A stretch of DNA of 64,000 nt, from contig NZ_JASHKB010000007.1 of the NCBI RefSeq assembly GCF_030732865.1, forward strand, positions 99,797-163,796, in the 5' to 3' direction. Below are positions 9,831-19,553 of this stretch, piece after piece. The stretch is from Roseitalea sp. MMSF_3546. GTDB lineage: Bacteria > Pseudomonadota > Alphaproteobacteria > Rhizobiales > Rhizobiaceae. The position numbers and the translations under genes were made by a program. Below the pieces are notes generated by a model. That model searched no databases. It saw only the letters and a list, made by a program, of their open reading frames with translations, and had not been told where the DNA came from. Position 1 is the first letter of the stretch. The number at the start of each line of letters is the position of its first letter.

Positions 9831-10531
9831 TCGCCCCCGCCCCGGCCCCAGCGCCGCTTGGGCTTGTCCGGCGCCCGGTCGAGCGGCACGCGCCGTCCGA
9901 TATTGGACGTCTCGACGCGCCCGTCATCGCTACGGCCGCTGGCGCCCGCCGGGGCCCTTGGCCTGCGGCCGCGACGGCGCGAGGCGACGATCAGAAGCAG
10001 GCCCACGCCCATGAGCGCATAGGAGGCCGGCGCGATGCGCGGCGCGGGCTCGGCGACGGCAGCGGTGAGCGTCATGTCGACAAAGGCGAGGGGAATCTCG
10101 CTGCGGCCGCCCTCGCCGAAGATGAAGTCATGGCCGCCCGTGCCGACCGGCGCGACCGGCGGCAGTTCGGCGTAAAGGCGGGCGCCGGCGGCCGGGTCCG
10201 GATCAAGATCGTCCGGGCGCGGGACGAGGTCGATCACCTCGGCGGCAAGCGTGCCGTCCGCATCGTTGATCACCAGCGTGATGGTCGTCACCGCATCATC
10301 GGCCGGCGGCGGGCCGTCGCTCCGACCGGTCAACACGACGTCGAGCGGGGCGGCTGCGGGCGACAGCGCGATGTCGGTGATCGCCTGAAAGCCGTCCTGA
10401 CGGTCATACACGCGATAAGTGCCCAGATCGATGTTGTAATAGGTGCCGAACCAGACCGGATAGGCAAGCGCGCCGGCGGCGCCGAACAGGAGCAGCGCAA
10501 GGCCGATCCGTGTGATCACGCGCCGTATCAT
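9827..10531 (-). CDS. Two-helix membrane protein of unknown function
   Basis: I do not recognise a named family. The 234-residue protein has an N-terminal hydrophobic segment (about 8-28, [20 protein letters not shown]), a region of about 150 residues with beta-rich, acidic sequence that would lie in the periplasm, and a second hydrophobic segment (about 165-185, [16 protein letters not shown]) followed by a very basic cytoplasmic tail. It begins seven bases after holC and is the last gene of the pepA-holC run. Its stop codon overlaps that of the convergent ABC-F gene. The ATG at 10531 is chosen because it opens directly into the hydrophobic segment; the frame continues upstream through holC. 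Confidence 0.8.
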   Translation of the reverse strand: MIRRVITRIGLALLLFGAAGALAYPVWFGTYYNIDLGTYRVYDRQDGFQAITDIALSPAAAPLDVVLTGRSDGPPPADDAVTTITLVINDADGTLAAEVIDLVPRPDDLDPDPAAGARLYAELPPVAPVGTGGHDFIFGEGGRSEIPLAFVDMTLTAAVAEPAPRIAPASYALMGVGLLLIVASRRRGRRPRAPAGASGRSDDGRVETSNIGRRVPLDRAPDKPKRRWGRGGGD

Positions 10532-10538
10532 GGCACCC

Positions 10539-10991
10539 TCACGCGGCCCGTTCCCAGCGGCCCTCTGGCGTCTGCTTCCAGTAGGCCAGGTCATGGCCGG
10601 CGGCGCGAAAGGCGCGCCATTGCGCCCGCGCGGCGTCGACCGCCTCGTCGTCGCGTCCGTCGAACATGACCGCGATGCGCGCATGGCCGGACAGGTCGTC
10701 GGGCGCCTGGGCGCCACCGAGCATGAAGCGGATATGCCCTCCATTGGGATTTGCCGTGCCGGCGGTGACGAACACCGGATGATCGCCGGCCGGCTCGTCG
10801 CCGTCGCGGCCATGGGGCAGGAAGGATTGCGCGCGGAAGGTCCACAAGTGCTGGTCGATCGCCGCGCAGGCGGCGGCATCGGGCACCTGGATGACGGCGC
10901 GCCAGTTGCGGGCGAGCGACTTCTCGACGAGCGCGGGCAGCGCCGCCTCGAGCGCGGTCTCGGTCAGGTGGTAGAAGGTGGCCTCCGTCAT
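10539..10991 (-). CDS. holC: DNA polymerase III chi subunit
   Basis: Chi links the clamp loader to single-stranded DNA-binding protein. The 150-residue protein shows the family's pattern: [19 protein letters not shown] at the start, the [17 protein letters not shown] loop with the conserved Trp-Thr-Phe and Phe-Leu-Pro-His, and a C-terminal [19 protein letters not shown] segment. Its ATG (10991) overlaps the pepA stop in an ATGA junction, so it is translationally coupled to pepA. The pepA-holC pairing is widespread in Proteobacteria. Confidence 0.93.
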   Translation of the reverse strand: MTEATFYHLTETALEAALPALVEKSLARNWRAVIQVPDAAACAAIDQHLWTFRAQSFLPHGRDGDEPAGDHPVFVTAGTANPNGGHIRFMLGGAQAPDDLSGHARIAVMFDGRDDEAVDAARAQWRAFRAAGHDLAYWKQTPEGRWERAA

Positions 10992-12499
10992 CGTCCCGCT
11001 TGCGGGCTTTCGTGCACGGCGCGCACCCACTCATCGAGCAGCCGTACGCCGAAGCCGGACCCCCAGGAGGCGTTGACGTCGTTGGCGGGCGAGGCCATGG
11101 CGGTACCGGCGACGTCCAGATGCGCCCAGGGCGTGTCGCCGACGAAGCGCTTGAGGAACTGCGCGGCGGTGATCGAGCCGGCATTGCGCCCGCCGACATT
11201 CTTCATGTCGGCGAACTTGGAATCGATCATCTTGTCGTATTCGGGACCCAGCGGCATGCGCCAGACCTTCTCGCCGGTCGCCATGCCGGCCTTCGACAGC
11301 GCTTCGGCGATGGCGTCGTCATTGGTGAAAAGGCCCGCATGCTCCTGGCCCAGCGCGACGATGATCGCGCCGGTCAGGGTGGCCAGATTGATCATCGACC
11401 TGGGCTCGTAGGTCTTCTTGCAGTAGGTCAGCATGTCGGCCAGGATCAGCCGGCCCTCGGCGTCGGTGTTGATCACCTCGATCGTCTGACCGGACATGGA
11501 CGTGACGATGTCGCCGGGGCGCTGGGCGTTGCCGTCGGGCATGTTCTCGACCAGGCCGACAATGCCGATGGCATTGACCTTCGCCTTGCGGCCGGCGAGC
11601 GCATGCATCAGGCCGGTGACGGCCGCCGCCCCGCCCATGTCGCCCTTCATGTCCTCCATCCCGCCGGAGGGCTTGATGGAGATGCCGCCGGTATCGAAGA
11701 CCACGCCCTTGCCGATGAAGGCGACCGGCTTGTGCCTTGCGCCGGCGCCGTTCCATTTCATGATCACGATGCGCGGCGGCCGCGCCGAGCCCTGCGCGAC
11801 GCCAAGAAAGGCGCCCATGCCGAGCTTCTTCATCTGCTTTTCGTCGAGCGTGTCGACCTCGACGCCGAGCGCCCCGAGCGCCTCGGTCCGGCCCGCGAAC
11901 TCGACCGGTCCGAGCAGGTTGGCCGGCTCGTTGACCAGATCGCGCGCCAGCATGACGCCGCGCGCCACCGCCTCGGCGCCCTCCCAGCCCTTCTTGGCCT
12001 CGGCCGCTCCGGCGATCTGGATCGTCACCTTCTGCGCCTTCTTGGGGTCGGCCTTGCCATTGTCGTCATTGTCGCCGGACTTGACGGTCTTGTACTTGTC
12101 GAAGTCGTAGGCGCGCAGCATCCAGCCCTGTCCGAAGGCCGTCGCGGCATCGGCATCCATGGCCTCGCCGCCAATGACGGTGACGAAACTCTCCTTTGCA
12201 AGCGCCTTGCGGGCGGCGCCGCCGAGCGCCTGCCAATCGCTCCGGGTCAGCTCGTCGACCTTGCCGGCGCCGATCGCCAGGATCCGGCTCGCCGGGCTGC
12301 CCGAAGGTGCCAGCACGTCGAGCAGCGCCTTCTTCTTGCCCTTGAACTCTGCGATCCTGGCCGCGCGGTCGAGCACGCCGTCGCCGTCGACATCACCTGC
12401 AAGCCCCGACAGCTCGGCGTCCTGGGGCGACACGATCACGACGGCGCCCTTCTTGATGGCCGTGGGCTTGGCAAATGAAACGGTCGGCAAAATGGACAT
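10988..12499 (-). CDS. pepA: Leucyl (cytosol) aminopeptidase, M17 family
   Basis: Removes N-terminal amino acids from peptides with a two-metal centre; some homologues also bind DNA. The 503-residue protein has an N-terminal alpha/beta domain and a C-terminal catalytic domain. The M17 signature [12 protein letters not shown] is present, as are the metal and active-site segments [22 protein letters not shown] and DVAGTAM. The start at 12499 ([12 protein letters not shown]) follows an AAGGTGG ribosome-binding site; the frame is open 18 codons farther but without conserved residues. First gene of a three-gene minus-strand operon, divergent from lptF. Confidence 0.97.
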   Translation of the reverse strand: MSILPTVSFAKPTAIKKGAVVIVSPQDAELSGLAGDVDGDGVLDRAARIAEFKGKKKALLDVLAPSGSPASRILAIGAGKVDELTRSDWQALGGAARKALAKESFVTVIGGEAMDADAATAFGQGWMLRAYDFDKYKTVKSGDNDDNGKADPKKAQKVTIQIAGAAEAKKGWEGAEAVARGVMLARDLVNEPANLLGPVEFAGRTEALGALGVEVDTLDEKQMKKLGMGAFLGVAQGSARPPRIVIMKWNGAGARHKPVAFIGKGVVFDTGGISIKPSGGMEDMKGDMGGAAAVTGLMHALAGRKAKVNAIGIVGLVENMPDGNAQRPGDIVTSMSGQTIEVINTDAEGRLILADMLTYCKKTYEPRSMINLATLTGAIIVALGQEHAGLFTNDDAIAEALSKAGMATGEKVWRMPLGPEYDKMIDSKFADMKNVGGRNAGSITAAQFLKRFVGDTPWAHLDVAGTAMASPANDVNASWGSGFGVRLLDEWVRAVHESPQAGR

Positions 12500-12636
12500 G
12501 GGCTCGCACCACCTTGTTGGTATCTGGCTAAGCGGTTGATTTTGGTGTTCCAAGCGGCGATAGCAAGGCCGCGCAAGCGCTGCAATGGTCCGTTAACCGC
12601 GTTCGTTGGGGGCACGTTAGCCGCGCGCGGACATCA

Positions 12637-12666
12637 TTGACAGCATCTTACCGGGCGGCCGACAAT
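12637..12666 (+). promoter_or_regulatory. Probable sigma-70-type promoter of the lptF operon
   Basis: A perfect TTGACA -35 box (12637-12642), 18 bases, then GACAAT (12661-12666, four of six matches to TATAAT). Transcription would start near 12673, about 50 bases ahead of the TTG start chosen for lptF. This argues against translation beginning upstream at 12637. The 12-base motif CCGTTAACCGCG lies 36 bases upstream (12590-12601). Confidence 0.5.
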
Positions 12667-12723
12667 TCGACCGACTGCCGGCGCGCGGCTCGCGGCGGCC
12701 GCTCGGCGCCACGGGAAAGACCA

Positions 12724-13905
12724 TTGACGACCATTGAACGCTACATTTTCCGTCGGGTTGCAGTGTCTTCCATCGGTGCCTTTGCGGCGATCCTGGCGGT
12801 GGTCTGGGTCAGCCAGGCGGTGACGCGAATCGATTTCGCCACCGGCAGCGGCGGCGCGATCGGCGCGTTCCTGACCATGATGGCGCTCCTGACGCCGCAA
12901 TTCATCACGCTGACCCTGCCCTTCGGCCTGCTGATCGGCGCGATGAGCGTGCTCAATGCGATGAACTCGGACAGCGAGATGCCGATCGTCGCGGGCGTCG
13001 GCATCAGCCGCCTGACGGTGGCGCGGCCGCTGCTGATCCTGGCACTTGTCTTCGGCGCGGTGATCGCCCTCAACAACCACGTGGCCGAACCGGCCGGCAA
13101 TCGCGCCGCCCGCGACATCATCATCGACTTCCGCACCGACCTTCTGTCCTCGCTGATCACCGAGGGGCGCTTCACGCGCATCGAGCGCGGACTGGTGATC
13201 TATATCGACGAGCGCCGGCCCAACGGCACGCTGGGCGGCATCATGATCGCCGACCGGCGCGAGGACAACCAGCACCTGATCTACTACGCGCGCCAGGGCG
13301 TTGCCGACGAGCACAACGGCGAACCCGTGGTGCTGCTCAATGACGGGCAGATCCATCGCAAGGACCCGGTTTCGGGCACGATCTCGATCATCCGCTTTCA
13401 GTCCTATGCGATCGGCCTGTCGCAGTTCGAAAGCGCCACCGACACCGAGCAATACATGCTGCATGAGCGCAGCACGCCCTACCTGCTCGATCCGGACCCG
13501 AACGACCGCCATGTGCAGAGGAACCCCGGCCAGATCCGCGGCGAACTCCACCGCCGTTTCACCGAATGGCTGTATCCGGCGCTGTTTGCGGCGATCGCGC
13601 TGGTCATGGCCGGCCAGCCGCGCTCGCACCGCTCGGGCGCCAACACGGCCATGTTCCTGGGCTTTGCCGGCGCGCTCGGCTATCGCTGGGCGGGCTATTT
13701 CGCCTACAATCAGGTCAAGGGCGACGGTTCGCTGTTCTGGCTGCTCTATGCGATTCCGATCGCCGGGCTGGCGCTGGGCGCGTTCATGTTCCTGACCGGC
13801 CGCACCGTCGGGCTGCCGGACGCGGCGATGTCGAGACTTGCGCGCTGGCGCGAAACGATGCGCGCGGCGCGGCTGCGCGCAATGCGCAATCGCAGCACGG
13901 CCTAG
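12724..13905 (+). CDS. lptF: LPS export ABC transporter permease LptF
   Basis: One of two permeases of the LptB2FG transporter that extracts lipopolysaccharide from the inner membrane and pushes it along the LptA bridge. 393 residues with the YjgP/YjgQ layout: three N-terminal helices starting at IERYIFRR, a periplasmic beta-jellyroll (about 130-280) and three C-terminal helices. The TTG at 12724 is preferred because it opens into the conserved IERYIFRR start, follows a GGGAAAG box and lies downstream of a TTGACA promoter. A start at 12637 would add an Arg-rich, unconserved 29 residues. lptG follows after 10 bp. Confidence 0.94.
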   Translation: MTTIERYIFRRVAVSSIGAFAAILAVVWVSQAVTRIDFATGSGGAIGAFLTMMALLTPQFITLTLPFGLLIGAMSVLNAMNSDSEMPIVAGVGISRLTVARPLLILALVFGAVIALNNHVAEPAGNRAARDIIIDFRTDLLSSLITEGRFTRIERGLVIYIDERRPNGTLGGIMIADRREDNQHLIYYARQGVADEHNGEPVVLLNDGQIHRKDPVSGTISIIRFQSYAIGLSQFESATDTEQYMLHERSTPYLLDPDPNDRHVQRNPGQIRGELHRRFTEWLYPALFAAIALVMAGQPRSHRSGANTAMFLGFAGALGYRWAGYFAYNQVKGDGSLFWLLYAIPIAGLALGAFMFLTGRTVGLPDAAMSRLARWRETMRAARLRAMRNRSTA

Positions 13906-13915
13906 GGTCTGTCAA

Positions 13916-15010
13916 ATGTTCGCCGGCCACACGCTTCAATGGTACATTTTCAGGCGCCTCGTCGGCATGATGGCCGTCTTTGCGGTCGCGATCGCCGCCC
14001 TCGCCGTGCTGATCGATTTCACCGAAATGACCAACCGGGCCGGCAACCTGTCCGAATACACGGTCGGGCTGGGGCTCATGATCTCGGCCATCCGCGCGCC
14101 GTTCTATGTCCTGGGGGCGCTGCCATTCGTGATGCTGTTTGCCACCATCGCCACGCTGATCGCGCTCAACCGCCGATTCGAGCTGGTCGTCGCGCGCTCG
14201 GCGGGCATGTCGGCGTGGCAGTTCCTGGCGCCGACATGGGGGGCGGCCATTGCCATCGGCATCGTGTCGGTCGCCGTTCTCAGCCCGCTCGCCGCAAGCG
14301 GGTTTTCCGCCGCCGAGGCGATCGAGGGCAGCTGGAGCGGGTCGCCGGCCAGCCGCGCCCTGCCCGACGAGGAACCCTGGCTGCGCCAGAACCGGGTCGA
14401 TGGCGGCACGGTGCTGATCGGCGCGCAACGCGTCACCAATGATGAGGTCCTGCTGCGTGAGGCGGTGTTCCTCGAGATTTCGGCGGGCGGTTCGATCATT
14501 GCACGGCACGATGCCGAGAGCGCCCGGCTCGACGACGGTCAATGGGTGCTCGAGGACGTCACCACCAGCCTCGCCGACCAGCGGCCGATCTGGCGCGACA
14601 CGATCGTCATCGCCACCGCCCTCAACGAGGCGGTGATCCGCGAGGCGCTGGTGCCGGCCGAGATGGTGCCGGTCTACGCCCTGCCCGCCCAGATCGAGGC
14701 GGCACGATCGTTCGGCGTGCCCGCGCATCCGTTTCGAATGCAATTTCATTCACTTGTGGCCCTGCCCGCGCTGCTGGTCGCGATGACGCTGGTCGCTGCA
14801 ACCGTGTCGCTGCGCTTTGTCCGGTCGGGCCAGTCCACCCCCATGATTGTGGGTGGCATCGCCGCAGGCTTCGTGCTTTATGTCCTGACGGCGCTGGCCA
14901 AGTCGTTCGGCAGCGCGGGGATCATTCCTCCGCCGCTCGCCGCGTGGCTGCCGGTGCTTTGCGGCATGTTGTTCGGTACGGCGTATCTCCTGCACCGCGA
15001 GGACGGATAG
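13916..15010 (+). CDS. lptG: LPS export ABC transporter permease LptG
   Basis: Partner of LptF in LptB2FG. 364 residues with the same six-helix plus periplasmic jellyroll architecture, beginning GHTLQWYIFRRLVGMMAVF and ending in helices around AGFVLYVLTALAKSFGSAG. The conserved EMTNRA segment after the first helix is typical of LptG in alphaproteobacteria. The ATG at 13916 matches the start seen for LptF. Its TAG stop shares one base with the GTG proposed for lptD (TAGTG), suggesting coupled translation. lptB, lptA and lptC are not in the window. Confidence 0.94.
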   Translation: MFAGHTLQWYIFRRLVGMMAVFAVAIAALAVLIDFTEMTNRAGNLSEYTVGLGLMISAIRAPFYVLGALPFVMLFATIATLIALNRRFELVVARSAGMSAWQFLAPTWGAAIAIGIVSVAVLSPLAASGFSAAEAIEGSWSGSPASRALPDEEPWLRQNRVDGGTVLIGAQRVTNDEVLLREAVFLEISAGGSIIARHDAESARLDDGQWVLEDVTTSLADQRPIWRDTIVIATALNEAVIREALVPAEMVPVYALPAQIEAARSFGVPAHPFRMQFHSLVALPALLVAMTLVAATVSLRFVRSGQSTPMIVGGIAAGFVLYVLTALAKSFGSAGIIPPPLAAWLPVLCGMLFGTAYLLHREDG

Positions 15011-17400
15011 TGCGTGACCTTGGGGGAAATTCGGCGCAGCCGCGCAATGCGGCGAGCTGCACCGGTCTGTCCCGGCTCCTTGCGGCGACGCTGACCGCCG
15101 GCGTGTGCGCATTCGCCCTGCTGGCCGCGCCCGCGGCCGCGCAAACGCCCGAAGCGCTGGCCGAACTGGGCGCGCCGAACCCTGACGCGCAGCTGCTGTT
15201 GCAGGCGGACGAGCTCATCTACGACAACGACCGCCGAATCATCTCGGCGGTCGGCGATGTGCGGATCGACTATGACGGCTCGCTGCTGGCCGCCGACCGG
15301 GTCAGCTACATCGAGCCCACCGGCCGGCTGGTCGCCGTCGGCCGTGTGGAGATCCTGCAGCCGGGCGGCACGCGGCTGTTCGCCGAGGAAATCGACATCA
15401 CCGACGATTTTCGCGACGGCTTCATCAATGCGCTGCGCGTGGTGACGACCGACAACACCCGATTCGCCGCCGAGAGCGCCGAACGGCGCAGCGGCACGGT
15501 GACGATCTTCAACAACGGGCTGTACACCGCCTGCGAGCCCTGCGCCGAGCGTCCGGACAAGCCGCCGATCTGGCAGATCAAGGCGCAGCGAATCATCTGG
15601 AACGGCGAGGAAAAGACCGTCCGGTTCGAAAACGCCAGTTTCGAGTTCTTCGGCGTGCCGATCGCGCGCGTGCCGGTGTTCACCACGGCCGACCCGACAG
15701 TGCGGCGCAAGAGCGGCTTTCTGGCGCCCGAATTCAGCTTCGCCGATCCGCTCGGCTTCGGCGTTTCGGTGCCCTATTTCCTGGTCACCTCGCCCAGTTC
15801 GGACCTCACGCTGACCGGCACGGGCTACACCCGGCAGGGCTTCATGGGCCAGGCCGAGTTCCGCAAGCGGCTGGACAATGGCCGGTTCAACCTGAAGATC
15901 GCCGGCATCCACCAGTTCGACCCCGGCGCCTTCGATCCGGGCACCGTCGACCGCATGGCGCGCAATCGCGGCATGGTCGCAACAAGCGGGCAGTTCGACA
16001 TCAATCCGCGCTGGCAGTGGGGCTGGAACGGGCTGCTGCAGAGCGACAAGAATTTCGCACGCACCTATGCGATCGAGGGTTACGACGACGAGGTCGTCAC
16101 CAACGAGATCTATCTGACCGGACTTTCGGGCCGCAATTTCTTCGACGCGCGCGCCATGTCCTTCACCGTCCAGGAGAACGTGCCCGACCCGGCCGGGCGC
16201 GACGACAGCCAGCCCGTCGTGCTGCCCAGTGTCGATTACGGCTACATCGTCTCCCAGCCGGTGGCCGGCGGCGAACTGAGCTTCGATGTCAACACGCGCG
16301 CCATCTGGCGCGATGCGACCGACATGCGCGCCATGCCGGGCCTGGCGACCGACGACAATTACGCCACCTTCGGCATTGACGGGCAGAACTGGCGCATGAC
16401 GGCCGAAAGCGAATGGCGGCGCACGCTGGTCGCGCCGGGCGGACTGGCGGTCACGCCGATCCTGCACGCGCGCGGCGAGGCGTTCGGCCTGAACGCGAGC
16501 GCAATGGGCGCATTGTCCGAGACGATGGAGGATGCCGGCGCCGCGCTCGCTGCCGACGGCACCTATTGGCGGGGCATGGCGACCGCCGGCGTGGAGGCGC
16601 GCTGGCCGCTGCTCGTCACCGCACCGGGCTCGACCCATGTGATCGAACCGGTGGCGCAGGTGTTCCTGCGCCCCGATGCGCCCGGCAACGGCGTTCTGCC
16701 CAACGAGGACGCCCAGAGCCTCGTGTTCGACGCGGCCAGCCTGTTCGAGCGCGACAAGTTCTCCGGTTACGACCGGATCGAGGGCGGCCATCGCGCCAAT
16801 ATCGGGCTGCGTTATTCGGGCGAGTTCGCGGGCGGGTTCAGCGCGACCGGCATTTTCGGCCAGTCGATCCACCTTGGCGGCCAGAACCCCTATGCACGGG
16901 CCGATACGACCAATACCGGCGCCGAATCGGGGCTGGAGACCGATCGGTCGGACTATGTCGGCAGCTTCGGCGTGCGCCACGAGAACGGCTTTGCCGCGGG
17001 CGTTGGCGCGCGCTTTGACGAGACCGATCTCGCTCTCAGGCGCGCCGAAGCCGACATCTCCTTTTCGACCGAGGCGGTGCGCCTTGCGGCGAACTACGCC
17101 GTCATCAAGGCGCAGCCGACCTATGGGTTCGCCAGCGACCGCAAGGAAGTCTCCGCGAAAGCGCAGCTAAGGTTCGCCGAATACTGGAGCGTTCTTGGCG
17201 CTGCGAACTACGATCTGACCAATTCGCGTTTCGACGAACAGGCGATCGGCCTTGCCTATGACGACGAGTGCTTCTCCTTTCTGGTCGCCTATAGCGAGGA
17301 CCGCGACGAGACCAACGCCATCAATCGCTCGATCGGCTTCAAGTTGACCGCACGCACGCTGGGCGATCTGGGCGGCACGCCCCGGACGCTTGATTTCTGA
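15010..17400 (+). CDS. lptD: LPS-assembly outer-membrane protein LptD
   Basis: Outer-membrane beta-barrel that inserts LPS into the outer leaflet with LptE. 796 residues: N-terminal signal peptide (hydrophobic run LLAATLTAGVCAFALLAAPA, then an AAAQ-type cleavage site), an OstA-like periplasmic jellyroll (about 60-210, with LLQADELIYDNDRRIISAVG) and a long beta-barrel to the C-terminal aromatic residue (TLDF). Cysteines occur near YTACEPCAER and in the C-terminal DDECFSF; canonical LptD forms inter-domain disulfides, so these may correspond. The GTG at 15010 is the most reasonable start because it leads directly into the signal peptide; it is unconfirmed. Confidence 0.94.
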   Translation: MRDLGGNSAQPRNAASCTGLSRLLAATLTAGVCAFALLAAPAAAQTPEALAELGAPNPDAQLLLQADELIYDNDRRIISAVGDVRIDYDGSLLAADRVSYIEPTGRLVAVGRVEILQPGGTRLFAEEIDITDDFRDGFINALRVVTTDNTRFAAESAERRSGTVTIFNNGLYTACEPCAERPDKPPIWQIKAQRIIWNGEEKTVRFENASFEFFGVPIARVPVFTTADPTVRRKSGFLAPEFSFADPLGFGVSVPYFLVTSPSSDLTLTGTGYTRQGFMGQAEFRKRLDNGRFNLKIAGIHQFDPGAFDPGTVDRMARNRGMVATSGQFDINPRWQWGWNGLLQSDKNFARTYAIEGYDDEVVTNEIYLTGLSGRNFFDARAMSFTVQENVPDPAGRDDSQPVVLPSVDYGYIVSQPVAGGELSFDVNTRAIWRDATDMRAMPGLATDDNYATFGIDGQNWRMTAESEWRRTLVAPGGLAVTPILHARGEAFGLNASAMGALSETMEDAGAALAADGTYWRGMATAGVEARWPLLVTAPGSTHVIEPVAQVFLRPDAPGNGVLPNEDAQSLVFDAASLFERDKFSGYDRIEGGHRANIGLRYSGEFAGGFSATGIFGQSIHLGGQNPYARADTTNTGAESGLETDRSDYVGSFGVRHENGFAAGVGARFDETDLALRRAEADISFSTEAVRLAANYAVIKAQPTYGFASDRKEVSAKAQLRFAEYWSVLGAANYDLTNSRFDEQAIGLAYDDECFSFLVAYSEDRDETNAINRSIGFKLTARTLGDLGGTPRTLDF

Positions 17401-17455
17401 GCGGACAGGATGTGTCATCGTTTCGCCGGAAACGACGGCCAACCAGACCGAGGGC

Positions 17456-17481
17456 GCTGTCGCCACGGAATTGGCGACAGC
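17456..17481. other. 10-bp perfect hairpin in the lptD-surA spacer
   Basis: GCTGTCGCCA and TGGCGACAGC (17456-17465 and 17472-17481) form a perfect stem around the loop CGGAAT, 31 bases before the start of the surA-like gene. It is not followed by a T run, so a classical intrinsic terminator is unlikely. It could stabilise the mRNA end, modulate read-through between the outer-membrane protein and its chaperone, or bind a protein. The structure is seen; the role is unknown. Confidence 0.55.
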
Positions 17482-17511
17482 CATTGAGAACAGGACAATT
17501 TCCGAGGCACG

Positions 17512-18483
17512 ATGATGACGACAACGAGCTTTCCTTCATGGTCCAGGGCGCTGGCCACACTCGTGCTCGCAGCGGGCATCGCGGCGGCGCCGGTCGCGGT
17601 ATCGGGCCTGCCCAACGCGGGCGCCCTTGTCAGCGCAGCCCAGGCTTCGGAGATCCGCGCGATCGTCAATGACGAGGTGGTGACCAGCTATGACGTGGCA
17701 CGACGCGCCGCCTTCCTGCGGCTGCAGCGCCAGTCCGGCAATCTGAACGCCAAGGCGACCGACGAACTGATCGAGGAGGCCATCAAGCGCGATGCGATCG
17801 ACCGCGCCGGCATCCGCGTGCCCGACCGCATGGTCGATTCGGCGTTCGGCAATTTCGCCTCCAACAACGGCATGTCCACCAGCCAGCTCAGGCAGATCCT
17901 GAACCAGTCGGGCGTGACCGCCAAGCATTTCCGCGAATTCATCCGCCTGCAGATCGGCTGGGACCAGACGCTGATGTGGCGCGCCCGCAACCAGGGCAGC
18001 CGCGCCCTGAGCGAGCAGGACGTGGTTGCCAAGATGCTCGAGCGCGGCGGCGACAAGCCGACCTCGACCGAATATTTGCTGCAGCAGGTGATCTTCCTGG
18101 TGCCGCAGGACCAGCGCTCGCGGCAATTGGCGGGACGCCGGCAGGAGGCCAACAACATGCGCAGCATGGTGACCGGCTGCGACGGCACCATCGGCCTGGC
18201 ACAGCAATTGCGCGACGTGACGGTCCGCGACCTGGGGCGGGTGCTCGCCCTCGAACTGCCGGCGGCCTGGGAAGACGACGTCAAGGGGCTGCAGACCGGA
18301 CAGACCACGCGCGTCAAGGAGACCGAACGCGGCGTCGAGTTCCTGGTGGTGTGCCGTGCCCGCCAGGTCAGCGACGACCGCGTCGCCAAGCTGCAGTTTT
18401 CGACCGAAGAGCTTGAAAGCGATCAGAGCGGCGAGGATTTCCTGGCCGAGCTGCGCAAGAACGCACGGATCCAGCGGCGCTGA
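17512..18483 (+). CDS. SurA-like periplasmic chaperone with a divergent parvulin region
   Basis: Periplasmic folding factor for outer-membrane proteins, placed directly after lptD as surA is in many Proteobacteria. 323 residues: signal peptide (cleavage near VSAAQA), a SurA N-terminal domain (about 45-170, starting [25 protein letters not shown] in pieces), then one parvulin-like region (about 185-300, [15 protein letters not shown] to [14 protein letters not shown]). E. coli SurA has two prolyl-isomerase domains; here there is at most one and it is divergent, so chaperone activity is more certain than isomerase activity. The stop overlaps a possible CTG start of pdxA. Confidence 0.86.
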   Translation: MMTTTSFPSWSRALATLVLAAGIAAAPVAVSGLPNAGALVSAAQASEIRAIVNDEVVTSYDVARRAAFLRLQRQSGNLNAKATDELIEEAIKRDAIDRAGIRVPDRMVDSAFGNFASNNGMSTSQLRQILNQSGVTAKHFREFIRLQIGWDQTLMWRARNQGSRALSEQDVVAKMLERGGDKPTSTEYLLQQVIFLVPQDQRSRQLAGRRQEANNMRSMVTGCDGTIGLAQQLRDVTVRDLGRVLALELPAAWEDDVKGLQTGQTTRVKETERGVEFLVVCRARQVSDDRVAKLQFSTEELESDQSGEDFLAELRKNARIQRR

Positions 18484-18551
18484 CGGACCGCGTCGAAAGC
18501 CCCGCCGATACGGCTCCCCAAGAGGCGATCGCGGGCGAGCGCGCCGCGCCC

Positions 18552-19553
18552 GTGGCGGTCAGTTGCGGCGAGCCGGCGGGCATCGGGCCCGACATCATCG
18601 CCATGGCCTGGACGGCGCGGCGCCGGCGCCGATTGCCCGTCTTCTTCGTGCTTGGCGATCCCGAGCAGCTGGCCATGCGGATCGCCCGGCTCGGGCTTGA
18701 CGTGCCGCTCGCCGCCTGCGAGCCGGACCAGGCGCCCGCGGTCTTCGCCGACCATCTGCCCGTGGTTCCGCTCGACGCGCCGCTCGGCGAATCGCCCGGC
18801 CGGGTCGAGCCGGGCAATGCCGCCGGTGTGATCGAGGCGATCGACCGTGCGGTCACGCTGACCCTCGCCGGCAAGGCCCGCGCGGTCGTCACCGCGCCGA
18901 TCGCCAAGAAACCGCTCTACGAGGCGGGCTTCGATCACCCCGGCCACACCGAGTACCTCGCCGCTCTCGCGGCCCGCCATACCGACGCCGCGATGCGCCC
19001 GGTCATGATGATCGCCGGGCCGCATCTGAAGACCATCCCGGTGACGATCCACATACCGCTTGCGGCCGTGCCGGGCACGCTCACCAAGGAACTGATCGTC
19101 GAGACCGGGCGGATCGCAGATCGCGACCTGAAGACGCGTTTCGGCATCGCCAGCCCGCGACTGGCCGTTGCCGGGCTCAATCCGCATGCGGGCGAAGGCG
19201 GTGCGCTGGGCAGCGAGGACGCCGAAATCGTCGCGCCCGCCGTTGCGCGGCTGCGCGGGCAAGGCATCGCGGCGACCGGGCCGCTGCCGGCCGATACCAT
19301 GTTCCATGCCGCCGCGCGCGCGGGCTACGACGTCGCGCTTTGCATGTATCACGATCAGGCCCTGATCCCGGCCAAGGCGCTCGATTTCGACGAAGGGGTC
19401 AATGTCACGCTCGGCCTGCCCTTCATCCGCACCTCGCCCGACCACGGCACCGCCTTTGCCATTGCGGGCACGGGCGCGGCCAGGCCCGACAGCTTCATGG
19501 CGGCGCTGACCATGGCGGACCGGATGGCGGGCCGCTCGCGGCCGGGCGCATGA
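18552..19553 (+). CDS. pdxA: 4-hydroxythreonine-4-phosphate dehydrogenase
   Basis: Oxidises 4-phosphohydroxythreonine in de novo pyridoxal phosphate synthesis. 333 residues from this GTG, with [11 protein letters not shown] at the start, the metal and substrate residues in [10 protein letters not shown] and HTEYLA, and the [12 protein letters not shown] block with the metal-binding His. Start is doubtful: the GTG at 18552 leaves almost nothing before the first strand and has no clear ribosome-binding site. An in-frame CTG at 18480 overlaps the surA-gene stop (CTGA), giving a family-typical N-terminus with no other start codon between. Its stop overlaps the rsmA ATG (ATGA). Confidence 0.95.
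   Translation: MAVSCGEPAGIGPDIIAMAWTARRRRRLPVFFVLGDPEQLAMRIARLGLDVPLAACEPDQAPAVFADHLPVVPLDAPLGESPGRVEPGNAAGVIEAIDRAVTLTLAGKARAVVTAPIAKKPLYEAGFDHPGHTEYLAALAARHTDAAMRPVMMIAGPHLKTIPVTIHIPLAAVPGTLTKELIVETGRIADRDLKTRFGIASPRLAVAGLNPHAGEGGALGSEDAEIVAPAVARLRGQGIAATGPLPADTMFHAAARAGYDVALCMYHDQALIPAKALDFDEGVNVTLGLPFIRTSPDHGTAFAIAGTGAARPDSFMAALTMADRMAGRSRPGA

Noticed and set aside
12637..12723. N-terminal extension of LptF starting at TTG 12637
   Set aside because: That TTG is part of the TTGACA -35 box; the extension is Arg-rich and unlike LptF, and a better start lies at 12724.
14878..16980. 700-codon minus-strand frame
   Set aside because: Antisense shadow of lptD; composition dominated by His, Arg and Gly, with no recognisable domain.
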